Below, piece by piece: positions 54,016 to 63,745 of a DNA stretch of 64,000 nt. Position 1 is the first letter of the stretch; each line of letters opens with the position of its first letter. The notes under the pieces are model-generated. The model did not search any database. It worked only from the letters and a program-made list of their open reading frames with translations, and was not told the DNA's origin. Source of the DNA: Plantibacter sp. VKM Ac-2880 (GTDB lineage: Bacteria > Actinomycetota > Actinomycetes > Actinomycetales > Microbacteriaceae); contig NZ_JADKSJ010000001.1 of the NCBI RefSeq assembly GCF_015351235.1, positions 2,187,668-2,251,667 of the forward strand, read 5' to 3'. The translations under genes and the position numbers were made by a program.

Positions 54016-55043
54016 CGGACACCCCGGAACACCTCACCAACCCGGCATCCGAGTCCGACGCCGAACTGGCGTTCGAAGGAGCGCTGCGTCCGCGATCACT
54101 GTCCGAGTTCGTCGGGCAGTCCAAGGCGCGCGGGCAACTGCAGCTGCTGATCACCGCAGCCGGGATGCAGAACCGCACGCCGGACCACATCCTCCTCGCG
54201 GGTCCGCCCGGACTCGGCAAGACGACCCTCGCCATGATCGTCGCGCACGAGACGGGTAAACCGCTTCGGCTGACGAGCGGCCCGGCGATCCAGCACGCCG
54301 GCGACCTCGCCGCCGTCCTGTCCTCCCTGACTCCGGGCGAGGTCCTGTTCATCGACGAGATCCACCGCATGGCACGGCCGGCGGAGGAGATGCTCTACCT
54401 CGCGATGGAGGACTTCCGCATCGACATCATGGTCGGCAAGGGCGCCGGCGCGACGAGCATCCCGCTGGAGCTCGCCCCGTTCACGCTCGTCGGTGCGACG
54501 ACCAGGTCCGGGCTCCTGCCCAACCCGCTGCGTGACCGCTTCGGCTTCACCGCGCACCTCGAGTTCTACGACGAGCCCGAGCTCCAGCAGGTGCTCCATC
54601 GGACAGCCGACATGCTCGGGCTCGACATCGACGCCCGCGCGGTCGCGGAGATCGCCGGACGGTGTCGGGGAACCCCTCGGATCGCGAACCGGCTGTTGCG
54701 TCGTGTCCGCGACTATGCGCTGGTGCACGGTGGCCGTGCCGATCTCGACACCGTCCGGGCTGCCCTCGAGCTCTACGACGTCGACGCCCTCGGCCTCGAC
54801 CGTCTCGACCGCTCGGTCATGGAGGGCATGTTGGACCGCTTCGCCGGAGGACCGGTCGGCCTCAGCACCCTGGCCGTCTCCGTGGGGGAGGAACCCGAGA
54901 CGATCGAGTCGGTCGTGGAGCCGTTCCTCGTCCGGATCGGCCTCATCACGCGCACGCCGCGGGGCCGTGTGGCGACGCCGTCCGCCTGGCGCCACTTCGG
55001 GAGAACACGTTCCCAGCCCGGCGCCACCCTCGATGGCCTATAA
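54012..55043 (+). CDS. ruvB: Holliday junction branch migration ATPase RuvB
   Basis: AAA+ motor of branch migration, 343 residues. Walker A is [10 protein letters not shown], Walker B FIDEIHRM, sensor 1 GATTRSG and the arginine finger region PLRDRFG; the C-terminal winged helix ends the chain. GTG start overlapping the ruvA stop codon. Confidence 0.96.
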   Translation: MTDTPEHLTNPASESDAELAFEGALRPRSLSEFVGQSKARGQLQLLITAAGMQNRTPDHILLAGPPGLGKTTLAMIVAHETGKPLRLTSGPAIQHAGDLAAVLSSLTPGEVLFIDEIHRMARPAEEMLYLAMEDFRIDIMVGKGAGATSIPLELAPFTLVGATTRSGLLPNPLRDRFGFTAHLEFYDEPELQQVLHRTADMLGLDIDARAVAEIAGRCRGTPRIANRLLRRVRDYALVHGGRADLDTVRAALELYDVDALGLDRLDRSVMEGMLDRFAGGPVGLSTLAVSVGEEPETIESVVEPFLVRIGLITRTPRGRVATPSAWRHFGRTRSQPGATLDGL

Positions 55044-55044
55044 T
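55039..55044 (+). promoter_or_regulatory. Consensus -10 box for yajC-secDF at the ruvB stop
   Basis: A perfect TATAAT overlaps the ruvB stop codon, 63 bp before the yajC start. No clear -35 is present, but a perfect -10 is rare in this GC-rich sequence. Confidence 0.5.
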
Positions 55045-55106
55045 TTCCCTTTGGCGGTGCGTTCCCAACGTCTCCCGCCCTCAATCTCCTCTGGAAGGTT
55101 CCCATC

Positions 55107-55496
55107 GTGGATGCAATGACCCTCGTCCTGTTCGGCCTCGCCGGCGTCATGATCGTGTTCATGATGGTGAGCAACAACAAGCGGAAGAAGCAGGCCGCGG
55201 AGACGGAGCAGAAGCTCCTCCCGGGTGCAGAGGTGCTCACCGGCTTCGGCGTGTACGGCACGCTCATCTCCATGGACCGCGACGCCCGCAAGGCCGACGT
55301 CGAGATCGCTCCCGGGGTCATCGTCACGATCGACCCCCGCTACGCCGGTGCCGTCGTGCCCCCGGCCGTCTCCGAGACCACCGATGACGCTCCCGTCGTC
55401 GAGTCGATCCCGGACGACGCCGCAGGCGTCGAGACCAAGGCCGAGTACGGTCAGCGCGTCGAGGACTCCTCGAAGCCGCAGAAGAGCGACGACTAG
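55107..55496 (+). CDS. yajC: Preprotein translocase accessory subunit YajC
   Basis: Single-span membrane protein of 129 residues that associates with SecDF. The membrane helix is DAMTLVLFGLAGVMIVFMMV, then the conserved basic NNKRKKQAAETEQKL and the PGAEVLTGFGVYGTL domain. GTG start with GGAAGG 8 bases upstream; ATG 55116 is possible. The acidic 45-residue tail is variable. Confidence 0.92.
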   Translation: MDAMTLVLFGLAGVMIVFMMVSNNKRKKQAAETEQKLLPGAEVLTGFGVYGTLISMDRDARKADVEIAPGVIVTIDPRYAGAVVPPAVSETTDDAPVVESIPDDAAGVETKAEYGQRVEDSSKPQKSDD

Positions 55497-55510
55497 TCCC
55501 AATCCCTTCC

Positions 55511-55538
55511 CGAGCAGGCGCCGTCGTGCGTCTGCTCG
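55511..55538 (+). other. Hairpin between yajC and secD
   Basis: CGAGCAGGCGC can pair with GCGTCTGCTCG (11 bp with one G-U pair) around a 6-base loop. It may set the yajC to secD expression ratio by attenuation or RNA processing; this is inference. Confidence 0.35.
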
Positions 55539-55560
55539 CAGAGAAAGCTGAGTTCCGAGT

Positions 55561-57312
55561 TTGGCAAAGTCGACTCCGGTCAAGAAAGCGTGGCGTTCGC
55601 TCACGTGGCTTGGCGTAATCCTCATCGGTTTGTTCGCGATCAACGCGGCCGGAGTACTCTGGGGGAACAGTTCCTGGGCGCCCAAGCTGGCCCTCGACCT
55701 CGAGGGTGGCACGCAGATCATCCTGGCGCCGAAGCTCGAGTCCGGCCAGACGGTCTCGAACGAGCAGCTCAACCAGGCGGTCGCGATCATCCGGCAGCGC
55801 GTGGACGCGTCCGGTGTCTCCGAAGCCGAGATCACCACGCAGGGCCAGAACGTCGTCGTCGCCATCCCCGGCACGCCCGACGAGGCGACGCTGCAGCGCA
55901 TCCAGTCCTCGGCGAAGCTCGAGTTCCGGCCGGTCCTGACGTCGCAGCAGCTGACACCCGGCCAGCCGTCGAACACCTTCATCGGCGAGGACGGCGCATC
56001 GACGCCGTACCCCACACCCGACCCCGGTCTGCAGAGCACCCCGACGGCCGCCCCCACCGACGCGAGCGACCTCTCCCAGGTCACGCCGGCACTGTACGCG
56101 CAGTTCCAGTCGTACGACTGCGCCGCCGAGGCCGACTCGCTGGACGCCACCGCAGCACCGGCTGCGGAACCGCTCGTCACCTGCGACGTCGACGGCACCT
56201 TCAAGTACGTCCTCGGTCCCGTCGAGGTGTCCGGTCAGGACCTCTCGGACGCGAGCGCCGGCATCAAGACCACGCAGAACGGCGCCAGCACCGGCGAGTG
56301 GGCCGTCTACCCGGTCTTCAACGAGCAGGGCACGAAGCTCTTCGCCGACGTCACCGGCCGACTCACCGCGCTGCAGAGCCCGCAGAACCAGTTCGCGATC
56401 GTCCTCGACGGCAACGTCATCTCCGCACCGCAGTCCCTCGCCGTCATCTCCGACGGCAAGCCTGAGATCAGCGGCTCGTTCACCGAGGAGTCCGCGAAGA
56501 CCCTCGCCGATCAGCTCAAGTTCGGTGCGTTGCCCATCAGCTTCGTGGTCCAGAGCCAGGACACCATCTCGGCGACCCTCGGGTCCACGCAGCTCGAGAG
56601 CGGCTTGATCGCCGGGCTCATCGGACTCATCCTCGTCGTGATCTACACCCTGTTCCAATACCGGTTGTTGGGTACCGTGACCATCGCCTCGCTCGTCGCG
56701 GCTGCGGTCCTGACGTACATCGTGATCCTGCTCATGTCCTGGCGACAGGGCTTCCGGCTCTCGCTCGCCGGTATAGCGGGGTTGATCGTGGCCATCGGAT
56801 TCACGGCCGACTCGTTCATCGTGTACTTCGAACGCATCAAGGACGAACTCCGCGACGGCCGCGGGCTGGAGTCCGCGGTCGAGGCCGGCTGGAAGCGCGC
56901 GAAGCGCACCATCTACGCTGCGAAGGGCGTCAACCTGCTGTCGGCGGTCGTGCTCTACGTCCTCGCCATCGGCAACGTCCGCGGGTTCGCGTTGACCCTC
57001 GGCGTGACGACCATCATCGACGTCATCGTCGTCCTGCTCTTCACCCACCCGATGATGCAGCTCCTCGGGCAGACGAAGCTGTTCAACAGCGGCAAGCCGT
57101 TCACGGGTCTCGACCCGTCCGCGCTCGGGGCGATCTATCGCGGTCGCGCCGAGTTCCGGAAGCCCGCTGGCGTCCCCGGAGCCAAGTCGGCGTCCAGCAG
57201 CCGGGAAGCGGCGAAGCGGCAGACGATCGCCGAGCGGAAGCAGGCCGCGCTCGTCGGCGGCGGCTCCGAGACCAGATCAGACGATCTGCCGACCGATGGG
57301 AAGGACTCCTGA
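55561..57312 (+). CDS. secD: Protein translocase subunit SecD
   Basis: Proton-driven accessory of the Sec translocon, 583 residues. One N-terminal helix is followed by a large periplasmic-side domain that opens with ALDLEGGTQIILAP and contains the P1-type head; five helices follow with LIGLILVVIYTLFQYR and the conserved GFTADSFIVYFERIKDELRDG. A Pro/Ala/Thr-rich insertion (about residues 140-200) is typical of actinobacterial SecD. The start codon is a rare TTG at 55561. The last 50 residues are basic and Ser/Asp-rich. Confidence 0.95.
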   Translation: MAKSTPVKKAWRSLTWLGVILIGLFAINAAGVLWGNSSWAPKLALDLEGGTQIILAPKLESGQTVSNEQLNQAVAIIRQRVDASGVSEAEITTQGQNVVVAIPGTPDEATLQRIQSSAKLEFRPVLTSQQLTPGQPSNTFIGEDGASTPYPTPDPGLQSTPTAAPTDASDLSQVTPALYAQFQSYDCAAEADSLDATAAPAAEPLVTCDVDGTFKYVLGPVEVSGQDLSDASAGIKTTQNGASTGEWAVYPVFNEQGTKLFADVTGRLTALQSPQNQFAIVLDGNVISAPQSLAVISDGKPEISGSFTEESAKTLADQLKFGALPISFVVQSQDTISATLGSTQLESGLIAGLIGLILVVIYTLFQYRLLGTVTIASLVAAAVLTYIVILLMSWRQGFRLSLAGIAGLIVAIGFTADSFIVYFERIKDELRDGRGLESAVEAGWKRAKRTIYAAKGVNLLSAVVLYVLAIGNVRGFALTLGVTTIIDVIVVLLFTHPMMQLLGQTKLFNSGKPFTGLDPSALGAIYRGRAEFRKPAGVPGAKSASSSREAAKRQTIAERKQAALVGGGSETRSDDLPTDGKDS

Positions 57313-58352
57313 TGGGTGCGTTCGCACGGTTCGGAAACGAGCTCTACACGGGCAAGCGCTCCTACGACTTCGTCGGTAAGCGCAAGATCTGGTACACGAT
57401 CGCCATCATCGCGGTCGTCGCCTCCATCCTGATCCCCGTCGTCAAGGGCGGCTTCAACTTCGGCATCGAGTTCCGCGGTGGTTCGCAGTTCCAGATCGCC
57501 GACGTCAAGAGCACCGATCAGACCCTCGCGGAAGACGCGGTCTCCTCCGTCGTCGCCGGCGCGACGACCCACGTGACCGTCGTGGGTGGAGACGCCGTCC
57601 GCGTCCAGACCGATCAGCTCGAGAACGACAAGGTGACCCAGCAGGTCGCCGCGGCACTGGCCGACGCCTACGGGGTCGAGCAGTCCGACATCACCAGCTC
57701 GTTCATCGGTCCGTCCTGGGGTCAGGACGTCTCCAAGCAGGCGATCGTCGGACTGATCGTCTTCTTGGTGCTCGCGGCGATCCTCATGGCGCTGTACTTC
57801 CGCACCTGGAAGATGTCGGCGGCTGCCCTGCTGTCCCTCATGCACGACCTCGTGATCACCGCGGGTGTGTATGCCGCGACCGGGTGGGAGATCACCCCGG
57901 CGGCGATGATCGGGTTCCTCACCATCCTCGGCTTCTCGCTCTACGACACCGTGGTGGTGTTCGACAAGATCCGCGAGAACACGACGCTCGACGCCGATGG
58001 CGCTGCGCGCACGTTCGGGGAGTCGGTGAACCTCGCGGTGAACCAGACCCTCGTCCGCTCGATCAACACGGGTGTCGTGGCTGCCCTCCCGGTCGCCGCG
58101 ATCCTCTTCTTCGGCGCCTTCGTACTCGGAGCCGACACCCTGCGCGACATCTCCCTCGCCCTGCTCGTCGGTATCCTGGTGGGGACGTACTCGACGATCT
58201 TCGTCGCCGCGCCGCTCTACGCGAACTTCCGGCACAACGAGCCTCGCATCGCCAAGCACGACAAGCGCGTGCTGCAGGCGCGCGAGCGGGCCCAGGGATC
58301 GGATGCCGCCGACGGCGAACGCACGGAAGCTGACGCGCCGCTGGCGCGTTGA
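57312..58352 (+). CDS. secF: Protein translocase subunit SecF
   Basis: Partner of SecD, 346 residues with six membrane helices. Marks are FNFGIEFRGGSQFQI near residue 50 and GFSLYDTVVVFDKIRENT in the fourth-fifth helix loop, with SINTGVVAALPVAAILFFGAF after it. The ATG overlaps the secD stop (TGATG), so expression is coupled. relA follows 47 bp downstream; the apt gene that often stands between secF and relA is missing here. Confidence 0.95.
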   Translation: MGAFARFGNELYTGKRSYDFVGKRKIWYTIAIIAVVASILIPVVKGGFNFGIEFRGGSQFQIADVKSTDQTLAEDAVSSVVAGATTHVTVVGGDAVRVQTDQLENDKVTQQVAAALADAYGVEQSDITSSFIGPSWGQDVSKQAIVGLIVFLVLAAILMALYFRTWKMSAAALLSLMHDLVITAGVYAATGWEITPAAMIGFLTILGFSLYDTVVVFDKIRENTTLDADGAARTFGESVNLAVNQTLVRSINTGVVAALPVAAILFFGAFVLGADTLRDISLALLVGILVGTYSTIFVAAPLYANFRHNEPRIAKHDKRVLQARERAQGSDAADGERTEADAPLAR

Positions 58353-58399
58353 CCTGACAGCGACGAACAACCGCGTGCACGGACGCAGGGAGGCCTGAG

Positions 58400-60655
58400 A
58401 TGGCGGACACCACGACATCCTCGACGGCCTCCCTGCGCCGTCTCGTCCCTCGGATCTTCTCGAAGGCGCAGCCTGCGGGAGCCGTCGACACGCTGATGCG
58501 GACGGTACGTCAGCACCACCCCAAGGCGGACCTCGCGCTCATCGAGCGCGCGTACACGGTGGCCGAGCGGGCCCACTCGGGCCAGAAGCGCCAGAGTGGC
58601 GAGCCCTACATCACCCACCCGGTCGCCGTCTCCCAGATCCTGGCCGATCTCGGTATCGGCCCGAAGACCATCGTCGCGGCACTCCTGCACGACACGGTCG
58701 AAGACACCGAGTACTCGCTCGACCAATTGCACGCGGACTTCGGCGACGAAGTCGCGATGCTCGTCGACGGGGTGACGAAGCTCGACAAGGTCAAGTACGG
58801 CGACAGCGCGCAGGCCGAGACGGTCCGCAAGATGATCGTCGCGATGTCGAAGGACATCCGGGTCCTGATCATCAAACTCGCGGACCGTCTGCACAATGCG
58901 CGCACCTGGGGCTTCGTCCCCGCGGAGAAGGCCGCGAAGAAGGCCACCGAGACGCTCGAGATCTATGCGCCGCTCGCCCACCGGCTCGGTATCCAGGCGA
59001 TCAAGTGGGAGCTCGAGGACCTCTCGTTCGCCGTGCTGTACCCCAAGCTGTATGCCGAGATCGAGTCCCTTGTGAAGCAGCGGACGCCGCAGCGCGAGGA
59101 GTACGTGCAGCACGTCATCGATGCGGTGAACGAAGACCTCAAGGCACAGAAGATCCGCGGCAAGGTGGCCGGTCGACCCAAGCAGTACTACTCGATCTAC
59201 CAGAAGATGGTGGTCCGGGGCCGCGAGTTCGACGACATCTACGACCTCGTCGGCATCCGGGTGCTCGTCAATTCGCTGCGCGACTGTTACGCGGTCCTCG
59301 GCTCGATCCACGCGCGCTGGACGCCCGTCCCCGGTCGATTCAAGGACTACATCGCGACGCCGAAGTTCAACCTGTACCAGTCGCTGCACACCACCGTCGT
59401 CGGCCCCGGTGGCAAGCCGGTGGAGATCCAGATCCGGACGAACGAGATGCACCAGCGAGCCGAGTTCGGTGTCGCGGCGCACTGGAAGTACAAGGAGCGG
59501 ATGAACAGCGGGAAGACCGCCACCTCCACTGAACCCGACAACTCCATGGCCTGGCTCGCACACATATCGGACTGGCAGGCCGAGACCGCCGACCCGGGGG
59601 AGTTCCTCGACTCGCTCCGCTTCGAGATCGGCGCGAAAGAGGTCTACGTCTTCACCCCGAAGGGCCGCGTCGTCGGGCTGCCCGCCGGCGCCACCCCGGT
59701 CGACTTCGCGTACGCGGTCCACACGGAGGTCGGCCACCGCACGATGGGAGCCCGGGTCAACGGTCGTCTCGTGCCGCTCGAGAGTTCGTTGAACACCGGT
59801 GACGTCGTCGAGGTGTTCACCTCGAAGAACCCCGATTCTGGTCCGAGCCAGGACTGGTTGAACTTCGTCAAGAGTCCCAGGGCCCGCAACAAGATCCGTC
59901 AGTGGTTCACCAAGGAACGTCGGGACGAGGCGATCGAGCAGGGTCGCGACGCCATCGCACGCGCCATGCGGAAGCAGAACCTGCCCCTGCAGAAGCTGAT
60001 GAACCAGGACTCCTTCGCCGAGGTCGCGGCGCAGTTGCGCTACGAGGACGTCACCGCTCTCTATGCCGCCGTCGGCGAGGGCCACGTGTCGACGCAGTCA
60101 GTGCTCGAGAAGGTCGTCGCGCTGCTGCAGAAGGATGCGGACAGCGAGCACGCGGAGTACACCGTTCCGGTCCGTGGGAGCCGACGCGAGCGGCTGCAGA
60201 ACAGCGACTCCGGCGTCCTGGTGCTGGGTGCCCCCGACATCCTCGTCAAGCTCGCCAAGTGCTGCACCCCGGTGCCGGGGGACGAGATCGTCGGGTTCGT
60301 CACCCGGGGGTCCGGCGTCTCCGTCCATCGGGGCGACTGCCACAACGTGCAGAGCCTGCTGCAGGAGCCCGAGCGGATGATCGACGTCGAGTGGGCGCCG
60401 TCGTCGAAGAGCGTGTTCCTCGTGCAGATCCAGGTCGAGGCCTTGGACCGCGCCGGCCTCCTTTCGGATGTCACTCGGGTGCTGTCCGAGTACCACGTCA
60501 ACATCCTCTCCGCGACGGTCAACACCTCGAGCGACCGTCTGGCGATCAGTCGTTTCGTGTTCGAGATGGGCGACACCACCCACCTCGACCGCGTCCTCAA
60601 CGCCGTCCGGCGCATCGACACGGTCTACGACGTCTACCGCGTCAACGGCGGCTGA
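58400..60655 (+). CDS. relA: (p)ppGpp synthetase/hydrolase (Rel)
   Basis: Bifunctional stringent-response enzyme of 751 residues. The hydrolase domain is intact ([22 protein letters not shown] with the HD motif near residue 95). The synthetase domain has [16 protein letters not shown] and [20 protein letters not shown] with the [14 protein letters not shown] loop. A TGS domain ([27 protein letters not shown]) and a C-terminal ACT domain ([25 protein letters not shown]) complete it. Its last 14 bases overlap the convergent AbiEi-like gene. Confidence 0.96.
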   Translation: MADTTTSSTASLRRLVPRIFSKAQPAGAVDTLMRTVRQHHPKADLALIERAYTVAERAHSGQKRQSGEPYITHPVAVSQILADLGIGPKTIVAALLHDTVEDTEYSLDQLHADFGDEVAMLVDGVTKLDKVKYGDSAQAETVRKMIVAMSKDIRVLIIKLADRLHNARTWGFVPAEKAAKKATETLEIYAPLAHRLGIQAIKWELEDLSFAVLYPKLYAEIESLVKQRTPQREEYVQHVIDAVNEDLKAQKIRGKVAGRPKQYYSIYQKMVVRGREFDDIYDLVGIRVLVNSLRDCYAVLGSIHARWTPVPGRFKDYIATPKFNLYQSLHTTVVGPGGKPVEIQIRTNEMHQRAEFGVAAHWKYKERMNSGKTATSTEPDNSMAWLAHISDWQAETADPGEFLDSLRFEIGAKEVYVFTPKGRVVGLPAGATPVDFAYAVHTEVGHRTMGARVNGRLVPLESSLNTGDVVEVFTSKNPDSGPSQDWLNFVKSPRARNKIRQWFTKERRDEAIEQGRDAIARAMRKQNLPLQKLMNQDSFAEVAAQLRYEDVTALYAAVGEGHVSTQSVLEKVVALLQKDADSEHAEYTVPVRGSRRERLQNSDSGVLVLGAPDILVKLAKCCTPVPGDEIVGFVTRGSGVSVHRGDCHNVQSLLQEPERMIDVEWAPSSKSVFLVQIQVEALDRAGLLSDVTRVLSEYHVNILSATVNTSSDRLAISRFVFEMGDTTHLDRVLNAVRRIDTVYDVYRVNGG

Positions 60656-61319
60656 GCGGGAGCGACCACGAGGCGAGTTCCCCGGCGCTCGGTTCGAGAC
60701 CGGAGAGCATCACCTCGGTCGCGCCCGACACGACGCGGAGGATCCGCGAGCCCCCGAGGACCCGCGGTGCCGAGCGGACCCAGGCGACGACCTCCTCAGG
60801 GCTGGTCAGACCGAGCAGGAAGTAGTTGCGGATCGTGGCCAACGCCGGTTCGGCGTCCGCGCCGGTCCGCCGAGCCAGGTCGGCCACGGTGCGGGTGGGC
60901 GTCGTGACCCGCAGCGGGCCGCACGGCTCGCTGTCATCCGGTCGCAAGGACACCTGGCGGAGCTGTACCCGGGCCACCCGTCGACTCCGGCGGTCCGGCG
61001 TCACGAACCCCGTGTGGACGCGAGGTGCGACCAGGGCCGCGCCATGGAGCCAGGCAGCACTCGTCTCGGCGATGGTCGCACCGTCCAGACCCGACAACCG
61101 TGTCAGGACAGCGGCACGCAGCCGGACCGTGTCCGGTTCGTCGACACTGCAGTAGCCGTCTTCGAAGGCGAAGACCTCGCCGTCCAAGCGTGCGGCGGCG
61201 AACTCGGCGACCGAGAGCTCTGGGGGCTGCAGGTAGACCGCCAGGCGACCGGAGTGCGCCCCCGTAGTCGAGCTGGTGGGGGTTCGGCCAGGGGAGCGAG
61301 TCGGAAGTGCCGTGGACAT
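60642..61319 (-). CDS. AbiEi-like antitoxin/regulator (tentative)
   Basis: Protein of 225 residues whose middle ([20 protein letters not shown], then [28 protein letters not shown]) follows the pattern of the AbiEi-type antitoxin and related DUF559-associated actinobacterial proteins. The first 40 residues are Ser/Thr/Arg rich and the true start may be later. No AbiEii toxin gene is adjacent on either strand, so it is not a standard type IV toxin-antitoxin pair. The ATG at 61319 is preceded 4 bp upstream by a 38-bp double palindrome that includes its ribosome site. It is convergent with relA (14-bp overlap). Confidence 0.5.
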   Translation of the reverse strand: MSTALPTRSPGRTPTSSTTGAHSGRLAVYLQPPELSVAEFAAARLDGEVFAFEDGYCSVDEPDTVRLRAAVLTRLSGLDGATIAETSAAWLHGAALVAPRVHTGFVTPDRRSRRVARVQLRQVSLRPDDSEPCGPLRVTTPTRTVADLARRTGADAEPALATIRNYFLLGLTSPEEVVAWVRSAPRVLGGSRILRVVSGATEVMLSGLEPSAGELASWSLPLSRR

Positions 61320-61322
61320 ACG

Positions 61323-61360
61323 ACGATCCTCCTGCAGGAGTGCTCCTGCAGGAGGATCGT
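61323..61360. promoter_or_regulatory. 38-bp double palindrome holding the ribosome site of the AbiEi-like gene
   Basis: ACGATCCTCCTGCAGGAG (61323-61340) and its exact complement (61343-61360) flank a 2-base centre. Inside each arm CTCCTGCAGGAG is itself a 12-bp palindrome, so this is two tandem palindromes. On the minus strand it contains GGAGGA 7 bases before the ATG at 61319, so a hairpin in the RNA would hide the ribosome site, and a dimer or tetramer protein could bind the DNA. It also lies 53 bp after the DUF349 stop codon, but lacks a U-tract. Confidence 0.7.
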
Positions 61361-61413
61361 GGGATGCATCTGTGGAGAACGCGACCGGCGGACGGCGCGT
61401 GGAGCGTGTTCGC

Positions 61414-62649
61414 TCAGCGGATCGCGCCGAGCCACGCCTTCCGTGCGTCGAGGGCTTCGATGGCCGCCGTGAGCCGGTCGGCGTCGCCGGAGGCGCGAGC
61501 AGCCTCCACCTCGTCCTCGAGCTTGGCGATGGCGTCGGCGAGCTGGCTCGCGAGCCCCTCGGTGCGCGCCTTCGTCTCCGGGTTGTTCCGCTTCCAGTGC
61601 TCGTCCTCGAGCTGCTTCACGTGTGACTCGACCTTGCGGAGTCGGTCTTCGACGACCCGCACCTGCTCGCGAGGGACCTTGCCGATCTCGTCCCAACGAC
61701 GCTGGATGTCAGTGAGCGCCTTGCGGGCCGAATCGCGGTTCGTGTTCGACAGGATCGGTTCGGCCTCGGCGAGCAGCGCGAGCTTCAGATCCAGGTTGCC
61801 CTGGAACTCCTCGTTGTCGCGTGCGTCGATCTCGGCCTTGGCACCGTAGATCGCGTCGCCGGCGGCCTTGAACTTGGCCCAGAGCGCGTCGTCCTGACGC
61901 TTCCCGGCACGGGGGGACTGCTTCCACTCGTCGAGCAGGCTGCGGTAGGCCGGGATGCCGTCAGCACCCTTCGCGATGAGTTCCTCGGCGCGCTCGACCA
62001 GCTTCTGCTTGATCGCGCGGGCCTCCTTGTGCACCGAGTCGAGCTCGGTGTAGAAGGCGCGCCGGTGCTGCTCGATCGCCGCGCGGGCGGTCCTGAACCG
62101 CTTCCACAGGTCGTTCGCGTCGTTCTTCGGGAGCCGTGGTCCGTCGTGCTGCTGGCGCTGCCACTCGGCGAACAGCTCGTCGAGTCGGCTGGAGGTCTGC
62201 TTCCACTGCACCCGCGCGGGATCCTGCTGCGCGAGCTGTTCGGCCTCCTCGACGATGGTGAGGCGAGCTCGGACCGCCTCGTCGAGGGCCGCCTTGCTCT
62301 CCTGGCTCTGCGCCTCCGTCAACTCGGTCACCGTGCCGTCGAGGGCGGCGAGGCGGGTCAGGAGGGCCTGCAGGTTGCCGACCGCGTTCGCCGATTCGAC
62401 CTGCTTGGTGATCGACTTGACCGCCTTGGCGACGTCGGCTGCCGGGGCACCGCGCTTGGCGCGCTGTTCGAGCAGCGTCACCTGCCCGGCGAGATCGGTG
62501 AACTTCCGTTCGAAGTAGGCGAGCGCCTCCTCCTTGGAGCCGTCAGGATACTGGCCGACCACTCGCTCGCCGTCCGCCTCACGGACGTAGACGGTACCGT
62601 CGTCGTCGACACGGCCCCACGGTTCGATCTCTGGACTGGTCACGCGCAT
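61414..62649 (-). CDS. DUF349 domain-containing protein
   Basis: Protein of 411 residues, almost entirely alpha helical, with repeated W-x-x-x-x-R/F units (VQWKQTSSRLDELFAEWQR, DLWKRFRTARAAIEQHRRAF, LWAKFKAAGDAIYGAKAEID, QRRWDEIGKVPREQV) that mark three to four DUF349 repeats. The N-terminal 50 residues begin SPEIEPWGRVDDDGTVYVRE. The function is unknown; it is soluble and could be a coiled-coil scaffold. ATG 62649 is used, GTG 62643 or 62652 are alternatives. It is last before the AbiEi-like gene on this strand. Confidence 0.87.
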   Translation of the reverse strand: MRVTSPEIEPWGRVDDDGTVYVREADGERVVGQYPDGSKEEALAYFERKFTDLAGQVTLLEQRAKRGAPAADVAKAVKSITKQVESANAVGNLQALLTRLAALDGTVTELTEAQSQESKAALDEAVRARLTIVEEAEQLAQQDPARVQWKQTSSRLDELFAEWQRQQHDGPRLPKNDANDLWKRFRTARAAIEQHRRAFYTELDSVHKEARAIKQKLVERAEELIAKGADGIPAYRSLLDEWKQSPRAGKRQDDALWAKFKAAGDAIYGAKAEIDARDNEEFQGNLDLKLALLAEAEPILSNTNRDSARKALTDIQRRWDEIGKVPREQVRVVEDRLRKVESHVKQLEDEHWKRNNPETKARTEGLASQLADAIAKLEDEVEAARASGDADRLTAAIEALDARKAWLGAIR

Positions 62650-62776
62650 CACCCTTGCTGTGTGTTGACCGCCGTTGATGGCGATCGTGATCGATCCACA
62701 AGCCTATTACCCCGAGCAGGGCTCGGCGAGACCGCTTGCGCCGGTCGGTTCCGTCTGGTGCAGGTTACTGCACCGG

Positions 62777-63583
62777 CTACTGCACCGTCACCGAGGTGAT
62801 CGTTGCCGGCACCGCCGGCTTCCCGTCGCCGCTGCCGTCCGCGACGCCGCCGGACACGACGCCGGAGACGAGCTGGTCCAGACCGCTCGTGATCTGCCCG
62901 AGGACGGTGTACCCGCCTGCGGCGTCGGACGGGATGGTCGAGTCCTGGTAGACGAGGAAGAACTGCGAGCCGTTGCTGTACCCGTTCCCGCCCTGACGGG
63001 CCATCGCGATGGTGCCGGCCGGGTAGACGTCGTCCGTCGGGGCGTTCTCGACCGGGCCGTAGCTGTACCCGGGTCCACCGGTGCCGGTGCCGTCCGGGTC
63101 GCCGCACTGGAGGACGAAGATCCCGCTCGTCGTGAGGCGGTGGCAGGTCACCCCGTCGTAGAAGCCGGACTGCGCGAGGGAGATGAAGGACGACACGCCC
63201 TGCGGTGCGCAGGCTCCGTCGAGGGTCAAATTCATGACGACGTCGTTGATCGTCATCTCGCCGGTCCAGTCGCGATCCTCGGCGACCGTGGTCGCGGGCA
63301 CCGTTCCCGTGTTCGCTCCGTCGGTCGCGCCGGTCACGCCGCACGCTCCCGCCTCGGCGGACGCGGTCGGCGTCGCCACCGGGGCACCTGGGCCGCCGGC
63401 GAAGAAGAAGACCTGTGCGGCTGTCGCCCCGGCCAGGACGAGGACGAGCGCCGCAGCCGCGATGACGTTGTCCCGCACACGCCGCTTCGAGCGGTGCTCG
63501 TGCACGGTGCGACGGGCGTTGTAGGCACGCAGCCGTGCGCGTGCTGCGCGTGCCTCTTTGTCCGGACCCTTGCTCGTTGCCAC
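62777..63583 (-). CDS. Peptidyl-prolyl cis-trans isomerase (cyclophilin), membrane anchored
   Basis: Protein of 268 residues: a basic cytoplasmic tail, one membrane helix (NVIAAAALVLVLAGATAAQVFFF, about residues 38-60), an Ala/Thr-rich linker and an extracytoplasmic cyclophilin domain. The domain has FYDGVTCHRLTTSGIFVLQCGDPDGTGTGG, GTIAMARQGG and SQFFLVYQDSTIP. The GTG at 63583 is chosen because GGAGGG lies directly upstream. It may fold secreted proteins. Usual neighbour of rarA and DUF349 genes in actinobacteria. Confidence 0.88.
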   Translation of the reverse strand: MATSKGPDKEARAARARLRAYNARRTVHEHRSKRRVRDNVIAAAALVLVLAGATAAQVFFFAGGPGAPVATPTASAEAGACGVTGATDGANTGTVPATTVAEDRDWTGEMTINDVVMNLTLDGACAPQGVSSFISLAQSGFYDGVTCHRLTTSGIFVLQCGDPDGTGTGGPGYSYGPVENAPTDDVYPAGTIAMARQGGNGYSNGSQFFLVYQDSTIPSDAAGGYTVLGQITSGLDQLVSGVVSGGVADGSGDGKPAVPATITSVTVQ

Positions 63584-63745
63584 GTCGTTCCCTCCAGGTG
63601 CCGCCGCGGTGAGCGGCGGCATCGCGCTGTCGTCTGAGCATCCCGCCTGTGGGGGGCTGCCCAGGAGAACCTTACGGGGACCGCTCCGCGCGGACCAAAC
63701 GACGCTTCGTGGAACCGTGTCCGAGGCTGCGGCTAGCCTGGAGGA

